Shown: positions 7,197-15,680, counted from the first letter of the stretch. The stretch is DNA of 20,677 bases from Thermoplasmata archaeon (GCA_030630685.1 DAOVMN010000004.1:1-20677); one strand, 5' to 3'. Translations and numbers: made by a program. The notes: a model not told the origin generated them from the letters alone.

Positions 7197-7694
7197 ACCA
7201 CCTTTCCCTTTTGAGACATTCTGTTTTGGGATCAGCTCTATCCCTTTTAGCATGAGGAAGGGGCTTGGGATGTCGAGAGTATAGTTCCCTTTTTCAAGCT
7301 TGGCGAGCTCTTTTTTAAGCTCAGGGTTGTGTGTGAGCACTTCATAGCCTTCTTCCCGGATGTGCTCCTCCAGTATCTTCATGAGCTGGGAGATGGTGAC
7401 ATTCCTGGAAAAGCAGATAAATATCAGGATTAGAGAGGTTATGAGGCCGAATACAGCGGTTATGGTGAAATCCTCAACCGCGAATCCGAGGATCCGGTCC
7501 ATGAAGCCCGCAATAAGGAGGCCGAATCCAAAGAAACCAGCGATGAGGCGGTGACCTTTGGAGATGGTGATATTGGATACATAATTCACCAATACGGGCG
7601 AGATGTCATGATATACGATCCTGAATCTGCCGTCGGACAAACCACCGCTGTGAAGCTCCTTGTGCTTAGGATATGGCAATGATGGGGGATCCAT
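7182..7694 (-). CDS. Small two-helix membrane protein, function unknown
   Basis: The 170-residue product is not one I recognise. After about 50 polar residues come two hydrophobic helices, roughly RLIAGFFGFGLLIAGF and FTITAVFGLITSLILIFICF, separated by a short loop. A charged, helical C-terminal domain of about 85 residues follows (QLMKILEEHIREEGYEVL onward). ATG 7694 is chosen over GTG 7706 because the TATA-like stretch at 7715-7724 lies 26 bases before it, the spacing seen at other genes here. The 3' end overlaps the end of purQ by 15 bases. It is divergent from the surface-protein gene, so the 100-base gap is a two-way promoter region. Confidence 0.68.
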   Translation of the reverse strand: MDPPSLPYPKHKELHSGGLSDGRFRIVYHDISPVLVNYVSNITISKGHRLIAGFFGFGLLIAGFMDRILGFAVEDFTITAVFGLITSLILIFICFSRNVTISQLMKILEEHIREEGYEVLTHNPELKKELAKLEKGNYTLDIPSPFLMLKGIELIPKQNVSKGKGGSEPS

Positions 7695-7714
7695 TGTCCA
7701 TCCCACATGTACAT

Positions 7715-7724
7715 CTTAAATAAA
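7715..7724 (-). promoter_or_regulatory. TATA element of the membrane-protein gene
   Basis: Read on the minus strand, TTTATTTAAG lies about 26 bases before ATG 7694, which predicts a leaderless transcript. Confidence 0.45.
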
Positions 7725-7768
7725 AATTGTGGTTCTGCTTTATAATCAAGAGATTGAAAAGCCCACCA

Positions 7769-7782
7769 AAAAGCATATTAAT
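7769..7782 (+). promoter_or_regulatory. TATA/BRE element of the surface-protein gene
   Basis: This is an exact copy of the 14-mer seen before purQ. The predicted transcription start is about 7802, where an ATG lies. The better start codon, GTG 7838, has GGAGG at 7826-7830. Confidence 0.6.
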
Positions 7783-7837
7783 TGTTTTCATAGACTCTGG
7801 GATGAAACTGCAGTCTAACTGCAACGGAGGCATAATC

Positions 7838-10800
7838 GTGAAACATACAATAATGATGATTTCTTTGACAATTGTTGCGGTTGTTGCTCTTTTTGTGATA
7901 ATAGGCAACACCGCCACAGGAGAAGAGGGCTGGCCCCAGAACGAGGACGATGACCCTGAGAATGGCGGAAACTGGATGGGTAATGGAAGCATGGACCTCC
8001 CAGGAGGACCTGGTGGTGACCCTCCGGCACAGCATGCTGATTGGTATAACACAACCCACAGCAACACTGACTGGATTATTAACGGAACTGACGATATTCT
8101 AAGGTCGCACTCGGCCTTTGACTTCAAGCACGATCTCATAATCGAGGACGGCGGCATCCTGCGCCTGGATTCGGTACATTTCTTCGTTAACACGACCCAG
8201 GCAGATCACAAGATATGGATAAAGCTTGGAGGTGCCCTCTACATCACCAATTCAACAATCAACGCCATGGAGATCCTTGCGGAAGGCGAGCTCCACATCC
8301 TTCCAGGCAGCAATGAAACCAGCTTCAGCTTCGTTGATATTATCGGAGAGGATGCCAAAGGGATTTCCATCAAACCCGGAAGTGAGGTGGAGATCGTGAA
8401 TTCCTCTATTAGCGGTGAAGTTACCCCTATAACAGTAGAGGATGCCGGGGCAGTCATTCATGGAAATGAGCTCACTACGTTCTCGACCAATGATGCCTGC
8501 ATCCATCTTAAGGCTGCTGCCGATATCTACGATAATAGCTTCAGCGATGGCACATCCGAGGGCTCCTACGCCATAATCGCAGATGAAGGGGTGAATTCAA
8601 AGATCTACAACAACACATTCATGGGCTTCAGGTTCGGTCTCGGCATCCATGGGCGTGCCATCCTGAGCTATGGGCCGATCGAGCTCTATGGTAATCTCTT
8701 CACAGGCATGGAGTCGGACATAGAAAGCGATCCATATTTCATCTATTTCGTGGGTGTGGAACCCACAGACCATGACGGCGAACCTGTCTGGGAGACCAAC
8801 AGGTTCAGGGGTATAAAAAGTGCATCTAATCAACACAGGGTCAACATCTTCAAGCAGGCCTGGTACGTGGATGTAACAGTAAAAAATAACTTTACTGGTC
8901 ACACAATCGAGGATGCCAAGGTGGAGATAAAAAATAAAAACGGTTTCGTTGTTGGAAGTGATAATACCGATGCCGCAGGAAAGGCCTACTTCGAGATACC
9001 TGAAATTTATGTAACTGCATTAAATGATGGTGATAACGGAGACTCACTCAAAGAACCCAGGGACAATAATAATTTCATAATTTATGCTGAAGCCACAATG
9101 CAGGGGCAAACCGATAACACAACACTGGAAAACCAAACCATAAGAATGGACAAGGGGTTTGAGGTTAAACTCGATTTAGTGGAGTTCGATTACAGTGTGA
9201 GCAACCTCGGTTACCCCGGTGTCATCACCGCAGGGAGGACTGTCGGACTTGTTGCCACGGTCTATAACTATGGATACAACAGGGAAACCTCGATCACTAT
9301 TGAATTCTACATCAATGATGAGAAACTTGGAGAGGTTGTGGATTTCCTCATGAACCTTGACTATAAAGATGCACATTTCAATGCCATGATACCTATGGCC
9401 TATGCAAATCAGGATGTGGTCCTCAAGGCCAGGACGGTATTTGCACAGGATCACAATAACTCGAATGACGAGTGGGTGACCGGGGCCGTGCATGTTAACA
9501 AGCAGCCCAGCGTGACCATAACCTCTCCAATCGAGGGAGGGACCGTTTCAGACGAGGTGAACATCACGGGAACGGAGTTGGATGAGGATGGTACCGTTGA
9601 CCAGGTTATGGTGAATATTACAGGAGGGTTGGACTGGACAGATGCACAGATAACTGAGAGCTGGTACTACAATTTCAACACCCATAGCCTCGCCAATGGT
9701 GATTATGAGCTTAAGGCTATAGCAATAGACAACAACGGCGCAATCTCGGATATATTCCTCATCAATATTACCGTGGCGAATAAACCAACCGTTTCCATTA
9801 CCTCCCCCGCCGACGGCGATGATGTATACGGCAATACCACGGTGACAATGCTCGGGGCCACACAAATGCTCGATACCGCAATCACAAGGGTGACTGTGTC
9901 TATTGACGATGGGGAGGAAATAAACGCGACTGAGACCAAACCCGGCTGGAGCCAGTGGAGCTTTGATCTGAAAAAAGGGGTGAAAGATAGGCTGAACTCT
10001 CTTTCAGATGGACCCCATACCTTCACGGCCAAGGTCTACGATGCCGCTGGTCTGAGCAACAGTGTAACCGTTACCTATATCGTTCATTCCATGGATGCAT
10101 CCACCAACCCAGCGATTACCTTTACTACCGATCCCTTCGAGATCACCCATGATACGATAATAGAGGGGACCGCCACCGATGACTACAGGGTGACGGGGAT
10201 GCAATACAGCATAAACGCCGGAGATTGGGTTGACATCGACCCCGGCGAACTCACCGGTATCGGAACCAGCTCTGTCACCTGGATGGTTCATGTGAACCCG
10301 GGCATGTTTGAGGAGGGAAACAATATCTTCGAGGTGAAGGCATTCGATGATGATGCAAATTCCACTGCCACCCTTACTGTATATAAACCCGAATTCACTG
10401 GTGTGGACCTTAGCATTTCCGGTGCGGAACTCAAAAATGACAAGGGTGGAACGCTTAAAAAGGCGAATGTGGGCAATACGATCAAGGTAAAGGTCCAGGT
10501 CCACAAAACAGGCCCGGGGAAGCTGCCCCAGGTGCCAATACGCGTGGAAATAGGTGGGATATTTGCTGCCTCATACACTGAGGAGAACGTTTCCGGGGAC
10601 TTCGAACATACCTTCTCCATCAAGCTGACAGAGAGCATGAAAGGGAAGAACACATACTCCGTGATGGTGGACCCGGCCAACATTGTGAACGAAGATAACG
10701 AGACAAATAATATACAAGAAGGGAACCTGCCCAAGATCGGGGGACCCAAAAAAGATGATGAAAATGGTGGTTTCCTCCGGGGATTCGAGATCGCTGTTGT

Positions 10801-10858
10801 GATCGCCGGAATAGCGGTGGCAGGACTTATTGCCCTGAGCAGGAAGAGAAGGGACTGA
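7838..10858 (+). CDS. Secreted, membrane-anchored surface protein with beta-helix, Ig-like and CARDB regions
   Basis: The protein has about 1006 residues. The N-terminus MKHTIMMISLTIVAVVALFVIIGN is a signal peptide. The next 300 residues carry repeated short strands with N, S and G turns (GGILRLDSVHFFVNTT, GGALYITNSTINAM, AIIADEGVNSKIYNNTF), typical of a right-handed beta-helix. Then come a carboxypeptidase-regulatory-like segment, two Ig-like repeats opening PSVTITSPIEGGTV and KPTVSITSPADGDDV, another Ig-like unit, and a CARDB domain near the end (VDLSISGAELKN to EDNETNN). The tail has one hydrophobic helix (FEIAVVIAGIAVAGLIAL) followed by SRKRRD, a C-terminal anchor. Many N-x-S/T sites suggest glycosylation. 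GTG 7838 is chosen for its GGAGG; ATG 7802 is the alternative and adds 12 residues. It is likely an adhesin or S-layer-associated protein; the ligand is unknown. Confidence 0.85.
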   Translation: MKHTIMMISLTIVAVVALFVIIGNTATGEEGWPQNEDDDPENGGNWMGNGSMDLPGGPGGDPPAQHADWYNTTHSNTDWIINGTDDILRSHSAFDFKHDLIIEDGGILRLDSVHFFVNTTQADHKIWIKLGGALYITNSTINAMEILAEGELHILPGSNETSFSFVDIIGEDAKGISIKPGSEVEIVNSSISGEVTPITVEDAGAVIHGNELTTFSTNDACIHLKAAADIYDNSFSDGTSEGSYAIIADEGVNSKIYNNTFMGFRFGLGIHGRAILSYGPIELYGNLFTGMESDIESDPYFIYFVGVEPTDHDGEPVWETNRFRGIKSASNQHRVNIFKQAWYVDVTVKNNFTGHTIEDAKVEIKNKNGFVVGSDNTDAAGKAYFEIPEIYVTALNDGDNGDSLKEPRDNNNFIIYAEATMQGQTDNTTLENQTIRMDKGFEVKLDLVEFDYSVSNLGYPGVITAGRTVGLVATVYNYGYNRETSITIEFYINDEKLGEVVDFLMNLDYKDAHFNAMIPMAYANQDVVLKARTVFAQDHNNSNDEWVTGAVHVNKQPSVTITSPIEGGTVSDEVNITGTELDEDGTVDQVMVNITGGLDWTDAQITESWYYNFNTHSLANGDYELKAIAIDNNGAISDIFLINITVANKPTVSITSPADGDDVYGNTTVTMLGATQMLDTAITRVTVSIDDGEEINATETKPGWSQWSFDLKKGVKDRLNSLSDGPHTFTAKVYDAAGLSNSVTVTYIVHSMDASTNPAITFTTDPFEITHDTIIEGTATDDYRVTGMQYSINAGDWVDIDPGELTGIGTSSVTWMVHVNPGMFEEGNNIFEVKAFDDDANSTATLTVYKPEFTGVDLSISGAELKNDKGGTLKKANVGNTIKVKVQVHKTGPGKLPQVPIRVEIGGIFAASYTEENVSGDFEHTFSIKLTESMKGKNTYSVMVDPANIVNEDNETNNIQEGNLPKIGGPKKDDENGGFLRGFEIAVVIAGIAVAGLIALSRKRRD

Positions 10859-10878
10859 ACTCCCTTCTTTTTTTTCTT
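10848..10878 (+). terminator. Hairpin plus T-tract after the surface-protein gene
   Basis: GAAGGGA (10848-10854) pairs perfectly with TCCCTTC (10861-10867) around a 6-base loop that contains the stop codon, and eight Ts follow. The T-rich run alone is a typical archaeal terminator. Confidence 0.65.
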
Positions 10879-10908
10879 ATTGAATCAATCGTTTTGGAGG
10901 TCAAGACT

Positions 10909-11481
10909 ATGGTAGAGAATGAAGAGATAGTTATACCAGGAGAGAAGGTCGGGACATTGGAAGAGGTGATCCCGGGCCGGGGGACATTCGAGGAGAACGG
11001 GATCGTTTATTCAATGGGGCTCGGGAAACTCAGGTTCGATATAGAGGAGATGAAGGCCTCTGTAAGAACGCTCAAGTCTCCTGCACAGATCAGGAAAAGG
11101 GACCTGGTCATTGCTGTTGTGAACGATATCCGGAATTCCATGGTGGTGGCGAGGGTTGTACACATCGTTGGGAACGATCGCCAGATAGCAGGAGAAACCA
11201 CGGCATCCCTACACGTTTCAAAGGTTTCACGGGATTATGTTCAGGACATACGAAGGATGTTCCGGATTTGTGATTACATTCGGGCACGGGTTATCCAGGT
11301 AAGGCCCTCGCTTCAGGTTTCCACTGCAGAGGGGGACCTCGGGGTTTTACGGGCGCTGTGCATGAGGTGCAGGGCCCCAATGACCAGGAAAGATAATACC
11401 CTGAAATGCCCTGAGTGTGGGAGGATCGAGACCCGCAAGATAGGAGCTGATTACGGGGACGTTGACCTGTCAAAGTTGTGA
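10909..11481 (+). CDS. csl4: Exosome RNA-binding subunit Csl4
   Basis: Csl4 forms part of the RNA-binding cap on the archaeal exosome, where it recruits substrates and DnaG. The 190-residue protein has three parts: an N-terminal beta domain (VIPGEKVGTLEEVIPGRGTF), a central S1 domain (from about KRDLVIAVVNDIRNSMVVARV to RVIQVRPSLQV), and a C-terminal zinc ribbon with two knuckles, CMRC and CPEC. Length and order match archaeal Csl4. ATG 10909 is preferred over an in-frame TTG at 10894 because TTGGAGGTC lies just before it at the right distance. The gene begins 30 bases after the upstream terminator and has no obvious TATA box of its own, so read-through from upstream or a weak promoter is possible. 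Confidence 0.93.
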   Translation: MVENEEIVIPGEKVGTLEEVIPGRGTFEENGIVYSMGLGKLRFDIEEMKASVRTLKSPAQIRKRDLVIAVVNDIRNSMVVARVVHIVGNDRQIAGETTASLHVSKVSRDYVQDIRRMFRICDYIRARVIQVRPSLQVSTAEGDLGVLRALCMRCRAPMTRKDNTLKCPECGRIETRKIGADYGDVDLSKL

Positions 11482-11550
11482 AGAGATAACAAGGCAGATT
11501 CATTCACATCATTCGTTCCCCTTAGCATACTATTGGATAAGTTGATTTGA

Positions 11551-11567
11551 CGCTATTATAAAGATAT
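11551..11567 (+). promoter_or_regulatory. TATA element of the helicase leader
   Basis: CGCTATTATAAAGATAT is centred near 11559, so transcription should start near 11584. That leaves a leader of about 70 bases before the helicase ATG, long for this window, and ATG 11599 would be the first start codon in it. Confidence 0.55.
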
Positions 11568-11598
11568 ATCCAACAATCTCATCCTCTATTGGGAATCG

Positions 11599-11658
11599 AT
11601 GAATAACTCTATCTATCAAGTCAGATTTGCGAGGCAGGAAAAAGAGGCAGAAACATGA
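11599..11658 (+). CDS. Possible 19-residue leader ORF before the helicase
   Basis: ATG 11599 opens 19 codons (MNNSIYQVRFARQEKEAET) and stops at TGA 11656-11658, which overlaps the helicase ATG at 11655 as ATGA. It lies about 15 bases after the predicted transcription start. The arrangement fits translational coupling or attenuation of the helicase gene. It may also be a chance frame. Confidence 0.35.
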   Translation: MNNSIYQVRFARQEKEAET

Positions 11659-13154
11659 AGAGCAAAGAACAGGTTATATCTCACGTGACGAAGAATAATC
11701 CTCAATACTTTCACCAGTTTAAGCTGAATGACAACATCCTGAAAGCACTGGATGGCATGAACTTCAGGACACCCACCGAGGTGCAGCGAAAGGTAATTCC
11801 TCTTGCGCTTGACCATCTGGATGTCATGGTCCAGTCCCAAACAGGCACAGGCAAGACCGCTGCCTTCGGGCTTCCTATCCTGAAGCGGCTTCGACCCGAC
11901 GACAACCGCACCCAGGCACTGATCCTTGCCCCGACACGGGAACTGGCTATCCAGATAGCAAAGGAAATAAAGTGCTACGGCAAATTCACCAGGGCGCACA
12001 TCGTTCCGGTTTACGGGGGACAGAAGATACAAACCCAGATATCACTACTTCGAAAGGGAGCGCACGTCGTTGTCAGCACTCCAGGGAGATTGATAGACCA
12101 CCTTGGAAGGAACACCATCTCGCTTAATCATGTGGATACCGTTGTTCTTGACGAGGCGGACCGCATGCTTGACATGGGTTTCATCGAGGACATCATGCGC
12201 ATTCTCAGGCATACTCCGAGAACACGGCAGACAATGTTATTCACAGCCACCCTGCTAAGGGAGGTGCAGATTTTAGCCAGGGATTTCATGCACAAGCCGA
12301 TAAAGGTGCTGCTCTCATCGGACAGACTGGTGGTGCCGAGCATAGACGAAACCTTCTATCAGGTGGGGAGAAGGAACAAGCTCTGGGCGCTCATGCAGGT
12401 GGTTACCCTGGAGGACCCGCACCAGGCCATTATCTTCTGCGAGACGAAGCGGATGGTGGACATCGTGGCAGAGCGGCTGCACAAGCTGAGGATAAAGGCA
12501 TCTGCACTGCACGGAGATTTCCGTCAGAGCAAGCGTGAGCGTATCATGAGCCGCTTCAGAAAGGGGGATATCAGGTTCCTTGTTGCAACGGATGTGGCTG
12601 CCAGAGGACTGGACATCCTCGCAGTCTCCCATGTGTTCAACTACGATGTCCCGGAGAACAAGGAGCAATATGTTCACAGGGTTGGAAGGACAGGCAGGAT
12701 TGGGATGAAGGGCAGGGCGATCACCCTTGTCTCAAAAGAGGACTTCCACTCCATTGCTGAAATCGAGAGGTTCCTCGATCGGAAGATACAGTTGGAAATG
12801 GTGCCGGAGAACATTACTGGGAGAGGAAAGGATAAAGAAAGTAAAACAAGGAATCCCTTGAGAAAGGTGCTGGATTTCAATGACATGGCAGACACGTTCG
12901 GAATGATTAGACTTCGACTTGATGCTGGAGAGGAACAGGGAGTGACCAACTTCGAGCTTGTGGAATTCCTTTCCTCTGACAACCCGATGTGGGACATCAA
13001 CATCGGAATGATCGAAGTCTCTGAGAACGAGACCCTCATCGAGATTAAAAAGCACGTGATAAGTCAGGCCATGAAGCGTTTCCAGAGAGAGAAGTATAAA
13101 GGTCTGAGATTACATTACGATTTTATCCAGAATATCCGGAAGGAAGATGCTTAG
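11655..13154 (+). CDS. DEAD-box RNA helicase with C-terminal RNA-binding domain
   Basis: The protein has 499 residues and unwinds or remodels structured RNA using ATP. A Q-motif region (residues 19-47, F-x-L to TPTEVQ) is followed by Walker A SQTGTGKT at 61-68, PTRELAIQ, TPGRLIDHL, DEAD at 166-169, motif III as TAT instead of the usual SAT, then ARGLDI and HRVGRTGR in the second RecA domain. A C-terminal stretch (about 415-490) with VTNFELVEFL and IGMIEVSENETLIEI resembles the DbpA/DeaD RNA-binding domain. Such helicases help ribosome assembly and cold growth in bacteria. The start has a purine-rich run (AGAGGCAGAAAC) before it. It converges on the phosphatase gene with a gap of 24 bases. Confidence 0.93.
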   Translation: MKSKEQVISHVTKNNPQYFHQFKLNDNILKALDGMNFRTPTEVQRKVIPLALDHLDVMVQSQTGTGKTAAFGLPILKRLRPDDNRTQALILAPTRELAIQIAKEIKCYGKFTRAHIVPVYGGQKIQTQISLLRKGAHVVVSTPGRLIDHLGRNTISLNHVDTVVLDEADRMLDMGFIEDIMRILRHTPRTRQTMLFTATLLREVQILARDFMHKPIKVLLSSDRLVVPSIDETFYQVGRRNKLWALMQVVTLEDPHQAIIFCETKRMVDIVAERLHKLRIKASALHGDFRQSKRERIMSRFRKGDIRFLVATDVAARGLDILAVSHVFNYDVPENKEQYVHRVGRTGRIGMKGRAITLVSKEDFHSIAEIERFLDRKIQLEMVPENITGRGKDKESKTRNPLRKVLDFNDMADTFGMIRLRLDAGEEQGVTNFELVEFLSSDNPMWDINIGMIEVSENETLIEIKKHVISQAMKRFQREKYKGLRLHYDFIQNIRKEDA

Positions 13155-13178
13155 GTCCTTTTCCCTTGCATTCCAGCT

Positions 13179-14087
13179 TCATTGAGTTTCCTTGGAGCAC
13201 TGCCGGATAAGGTCAATGGACTCCTTATCCCCCACATAGATTGCCACTCTCTGGTCAACACCTTCAGGCTGGATATCTAGGATATTTTGGAAACCATTTG
13301 ATATCTCCCCTCCGGCCTGGGATACCATAAAACCCATCGGGTTTGCCTCGAACAGGAGCCTGAGCTTCCCGTTAGGACGGGTCTTAAGGGCCGGGTAGGT
13401 GAACACACCCCCTTTGTGCAATATCAGGTGAACGTCCGCCACGAAGCTCCCGCTGAACCGTATTTTGAAACCCTTTTCCTCCAACTTTGTGATGAACTTC
13501 TCATGGTATGGAAGAAAGTCCCTTTTCAGTCCACCGGGGCCCATGATCTTTCCCGTGGGGATCCTGAGGTCCTCATTGAAGAGGATGAAATGCCCATTTC
13601 CCGTGTCCACAAACTCATGGACACCTTTTCCTACGGTGTACACCAACGTGGTCATGGGGCCGTAAAGGATGTACATACTCGCTGCAAGCTCTTTGCCTTT
13701 TCGCAGGGGAGTCGGGCTCTCGAAGATGCCGATGATGGTCCCGATGGTCAGGTTTACATCGATGAGCGAGGAACCATCCATGGGGTCCAGGGTACAACTG
13801 AACCTTCCTCTCGGATGCTCGAATTCCACTACATCCGGCTGCTCCTCGGATGCCACGCTCTTGATGAGTTCGCATTTACTCAGGCTTTCGATGATGAACT
13901 TGTCCGCCCACTTGTCCAGGGCAAGCTGCTCCTCCCCGAACACGTTCTTTGTCCCTGCGGTGCCGCGCTCTGTTTGAAAGGCTTTCTTGATAGGAGCCGC
14001 AAGGGATGCGAAAACTAAAATTGTCTCTCGGAGATCATGTTCTACGTCCTTCAGATGTTCCTCAAGTGTGATGGTGTTTTCGGCCAT
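13179..14087 (-). CDS. fbp: Fructose-1,6-bisphosphatase class I
   Basis: The enzyme removes the 1-phosphate of fructose 1,6-bisphosphate in gluconeogenesis. The 302-residue protein shows the class I signatures: ASEEQP, then the metal site LDPMDGSSLIDVN, the substrate region FSGSFVADVH, and LLFEANPMGFMVSQAGG near the C-terminus. It is about 30 residues shorter than bacterial and eukaryotic class I enzymes, mostly at the N-terminus, where the AMP site lies, so AMP control may be absent. Most archaea instead use the bifunctional aldolase/phosphatase, so a class I gene may have been acquired. The start has GGAGG (14099-14095 on this strand) 7 bases upstream and a TATA box at 14126-14135. Confidence 0.94.
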   Translation of the reverse strand: MAENTITLEEHLKDVEHDLRETILVFASLAAPIKKAFQTERGTAGTKNVFGEEQLALDKWADKFIIESLSKCELIKSVASEEQPDVVEFEHPRGRFSCTLDPMDGSSLIDVNLTIGTIIGIFESPTPLRKGKELAASMYILYGPMTTLVYTVGKGVHEFVDTGNGHFILFNEDLRIPTGKIMGPGGLKRDFLPYHEKFITKLEEKGFKIRFSGSFVADVHLILHKGGVFTYPALKTRPNGKLRLLFEANPMGFMVSQAGGEISNGFQNILDIQPEGVDQRVAIYVGDKESIDLIRQCSKETQ

Positions 14088-14125
14088 TTTAGTTCCTCCG
14101 TGAAGGGGTTGAATTCAGACCCCGT

Positions 14126-14135
14126 CTTTATAGTG
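14126..14135 (-). promoter_or_regulatory. fbp TATA element
   Basis: On the minus strand CACTATAAAG lies about 43 bases before the fbp ATG, predicting a leader of about 17 bases that carries the GGAGG site. A second AT-rich box lies further up at 14142-14157. Confidence 0.5.
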
Positions 14136-14162
14136 GGTTTTGCATATAAATATATTGGGGAT

Positions 14163-15452
14163 TTATACCACCACCCCGCTCTTCCTCCCGGCAAGGAACA
14201 CCGCCAGGAACCCGGGCACCATATCCACATCCCCTTTCTTGTACGAGAACACTTCGTCCCCTACTCTACCTTCAATATCCTTCACCAACCTTACCTTGGT
14301 TAAACTTTCTGGAAGGACCACCGCATCCACCAAGGGATCGAAATCCTCCAGTTTCTTTAGGGTCAAGGGAACAACCCGGAATCCCGTCTTACCATGCAGG
14401 GAACCCGGCATTCGTATCAGGCGCTTGATGTCCGAGGTGACAGGTTCGTCCGTTTCCCCACTTAGGTTAATCGCCGCCTCCTGCAGCGCAAGCCTGAGGA
14501 AGGCTTTCAGCACCCTGTCCGAGGAGAACACATCCACGGTCCCCTGTTTCAGTGCCTCGAACTTCTCCCGCCCGGTCGGAGTATCGAAAAGCTCGGATAG
14601 AAGGGTCCCGGCAGTCTTCTTTCCCACCCCTTTCAATTTGGTGATCCTTTTTATTGCCTCCTTCCGGTCTTTGAATGAGCTGGCTACCTCCACCACACCC
14701 CGGGTTATCTTCCCTCTCCATCCCGGCTCATCCATCGAGGGAAGGCGGTAGGTGTAGTTCACCTTACTGAATCTAAAATCCGGGTTCTTCATATCGATGG
14801 CCCTCTTCTCCACGAACCCCTCCACGTCCAGGCCGCGACCGGTAATGTAATCCACTATCTCCCTTCTCTCATGACTCTTCAAACCGAGCACATCCTGGCG
14901 ATGGATATGGATGTGATATCCTCTTGCGCCGCTGAACACCACCTGGACGTCCTTCTCCTTGAAACCGAAATCATCTAACAGGAAGTCGTAGATGAGCTTC
15001 AGGAACTCCTCTTTCACCCGCTCGAGCATGGCCTCATAGGACATTTTTTCCGCACCCTCGATATGGTCGGCATCGAGGTCGAATATCAGGTCTGCTCCCA
15101 GCCAGTCCTTCTCGCTCATCCTCCCGGCATCCGGGTGCCGGTAGTAGGCGGAGGAGAGATACACATTGGCCGGGGCCCTTTGGCGCAGGAAGGCCGTTAG
15201 CTCCGGATGCCGCTTGAAAGCAACATGACGGAGCATGAAATCCCTGTCAAAGAAGGTGAATGCCGCCTCCCTAAGCGAGAGCCGTGGTTGGGAGGGGATA
15301 TCAGCATTGGAATAATAGCCCCTGAACTGTCTCTTCAGGAATCTCAGGGTCCTCTCTATGTCTGGTTGCTCGTTCTGCTTCATACCGGATTTACCTGAGG
15401 TTCCTTTCCTCTCCGATTTATGTTCCTTTTCTACCATGCCTGGCGTGTTCAT
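14163..15452 (-). CDS. priS: DNA primase small (catalytic) subunit
   Basis: PriS makes the RNA/DNA primers for replication with PriL. The 429-residue protein has the archaeo-eukaryotic primase features: GYYSNADIP near residue 45, the metal-binding D125-L-D-A-D129 in LIFDLDADH, and SGARGYHIHIH with the catalytic histidines. Further on are FRFSKVNYTYRLPS and, near the end, RMPGSLHGKTGFRV. It is longer than most archaeal PriS (about 330-380) because of a charged N-terminal tail of about 25 residues and a larger C-terminal part. The tail seems real, since a TATA-like GATTAAAAG sits about 28 bases before ATG 15452, as for leaderless genes here; ATG 15383 is an alternative. A perfect palindrome lies about 50 bases upstream. 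Confidence 0.94.
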   Translation of the reverse strand: MNTPGMVEKEHKSERKGTSGKSGMKQNEQPDIERTLRFLKRQFRGYYSNADIPSQPRLSLREAAFTFFDRDFMLRHVAFKRHPELTAFLRQRAPANVYLSSAYYRHPDAGRMSEKDWLGADLIFDLDADHIEGAEKMSYEAMLERVKEEFLKLIYDFLLDDFGFKEKDVQVVFSGARGYHIHIHRQDVLGLKSHERREIVDYITGRGLDVEGFVEKRAIDMKNPDFRFSKVNYTYRLPSMDEPGWRGKITRGVVEVASSFKDRKEAIKRITKLKGVGKKTAGTLLSELFDTPTGREKFEALKQGTVDVFSSDRVLKAFLRLALQEAAINLSGETDEPVTSDIKRLIRMPGSLHGKTGFRVVPLTLKKLEDFDPLVDAVVLPESLTKVRLVKDIEGRVGDEVFSYKKGDVDMVPGFLAVFLAGRKSGVVV

Positions 15453-15499
15453 TCTTGTTCCAATCCTCGGTGAATTCTTTTAATCCTTTCGCATCACAC

Positions 15500-15519
15500 C
15501 GATATCCAATAGGATATCG
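15500..15519. promoter_or_regulatory. Perfect palindrome between priS and the 23S gene
   Basis: CGATATCC (15500-15507) and GGATATCG (15512-15519) form a perfect 8-bp inverted repeat around AATA. It lies about 20 bases upstream of the priS TATA element and about 55 bases before the first 23S TATA box, a suitable place for a dimeric regulator. Confidence 0.4.
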
Positions 15520-15570
15520 AGAGGAATGTGAAAGATCCCTTCTGGTAAAGGCGTTTTTACCTCTCAATAA

Positions 15571-15644
15571 ACTATAAATATCAGATACAAGTTGTATAAT
15601 TATCCTGGGTTCTTGATATTGAATCGAGGAAATGCCATATAAAG
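15571..15644 (+). promoter_or_regulatory. Candidate 23S rRNA promoters
   Basis: Two TATA-like boxes are visible: ACTATAAATA at 15571-15580 and CATATAAAGG at 15636-15645. The second has a purine-rich, BRE-like run before it. Either could drive the pre-23S transcript. No 16S gene or tRNA lies between these and priS. Confidence 0.5.
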
Positions 15645-15656
15645 GTTATTAGTGCA

Positions 15657-15680
15657 CCCAGGGAGTTCTTGCTCTCTGGG
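15657..15680 (+). other. Hairpin in the pre-23S leader
   Basis: CCCAGGGA pairs with TCTCTGGG (one G-U) around an 8-base loop. It lies in the transcribed spacer before the processing stem; its function is unknown. Confidence 0.4.

Noticed and set aside
7727..7837. Longer N-terminus of the surface protein from 7727
   Set aside because: It would run through the TATA element at 7769-7782; the predicted transcription start is near 7802.
13416..14018. A 200-codon plus-strand frame opposite fbp
   Set aside because: The minus strand encodes all class I phosphatase signatures; this is a shadow.
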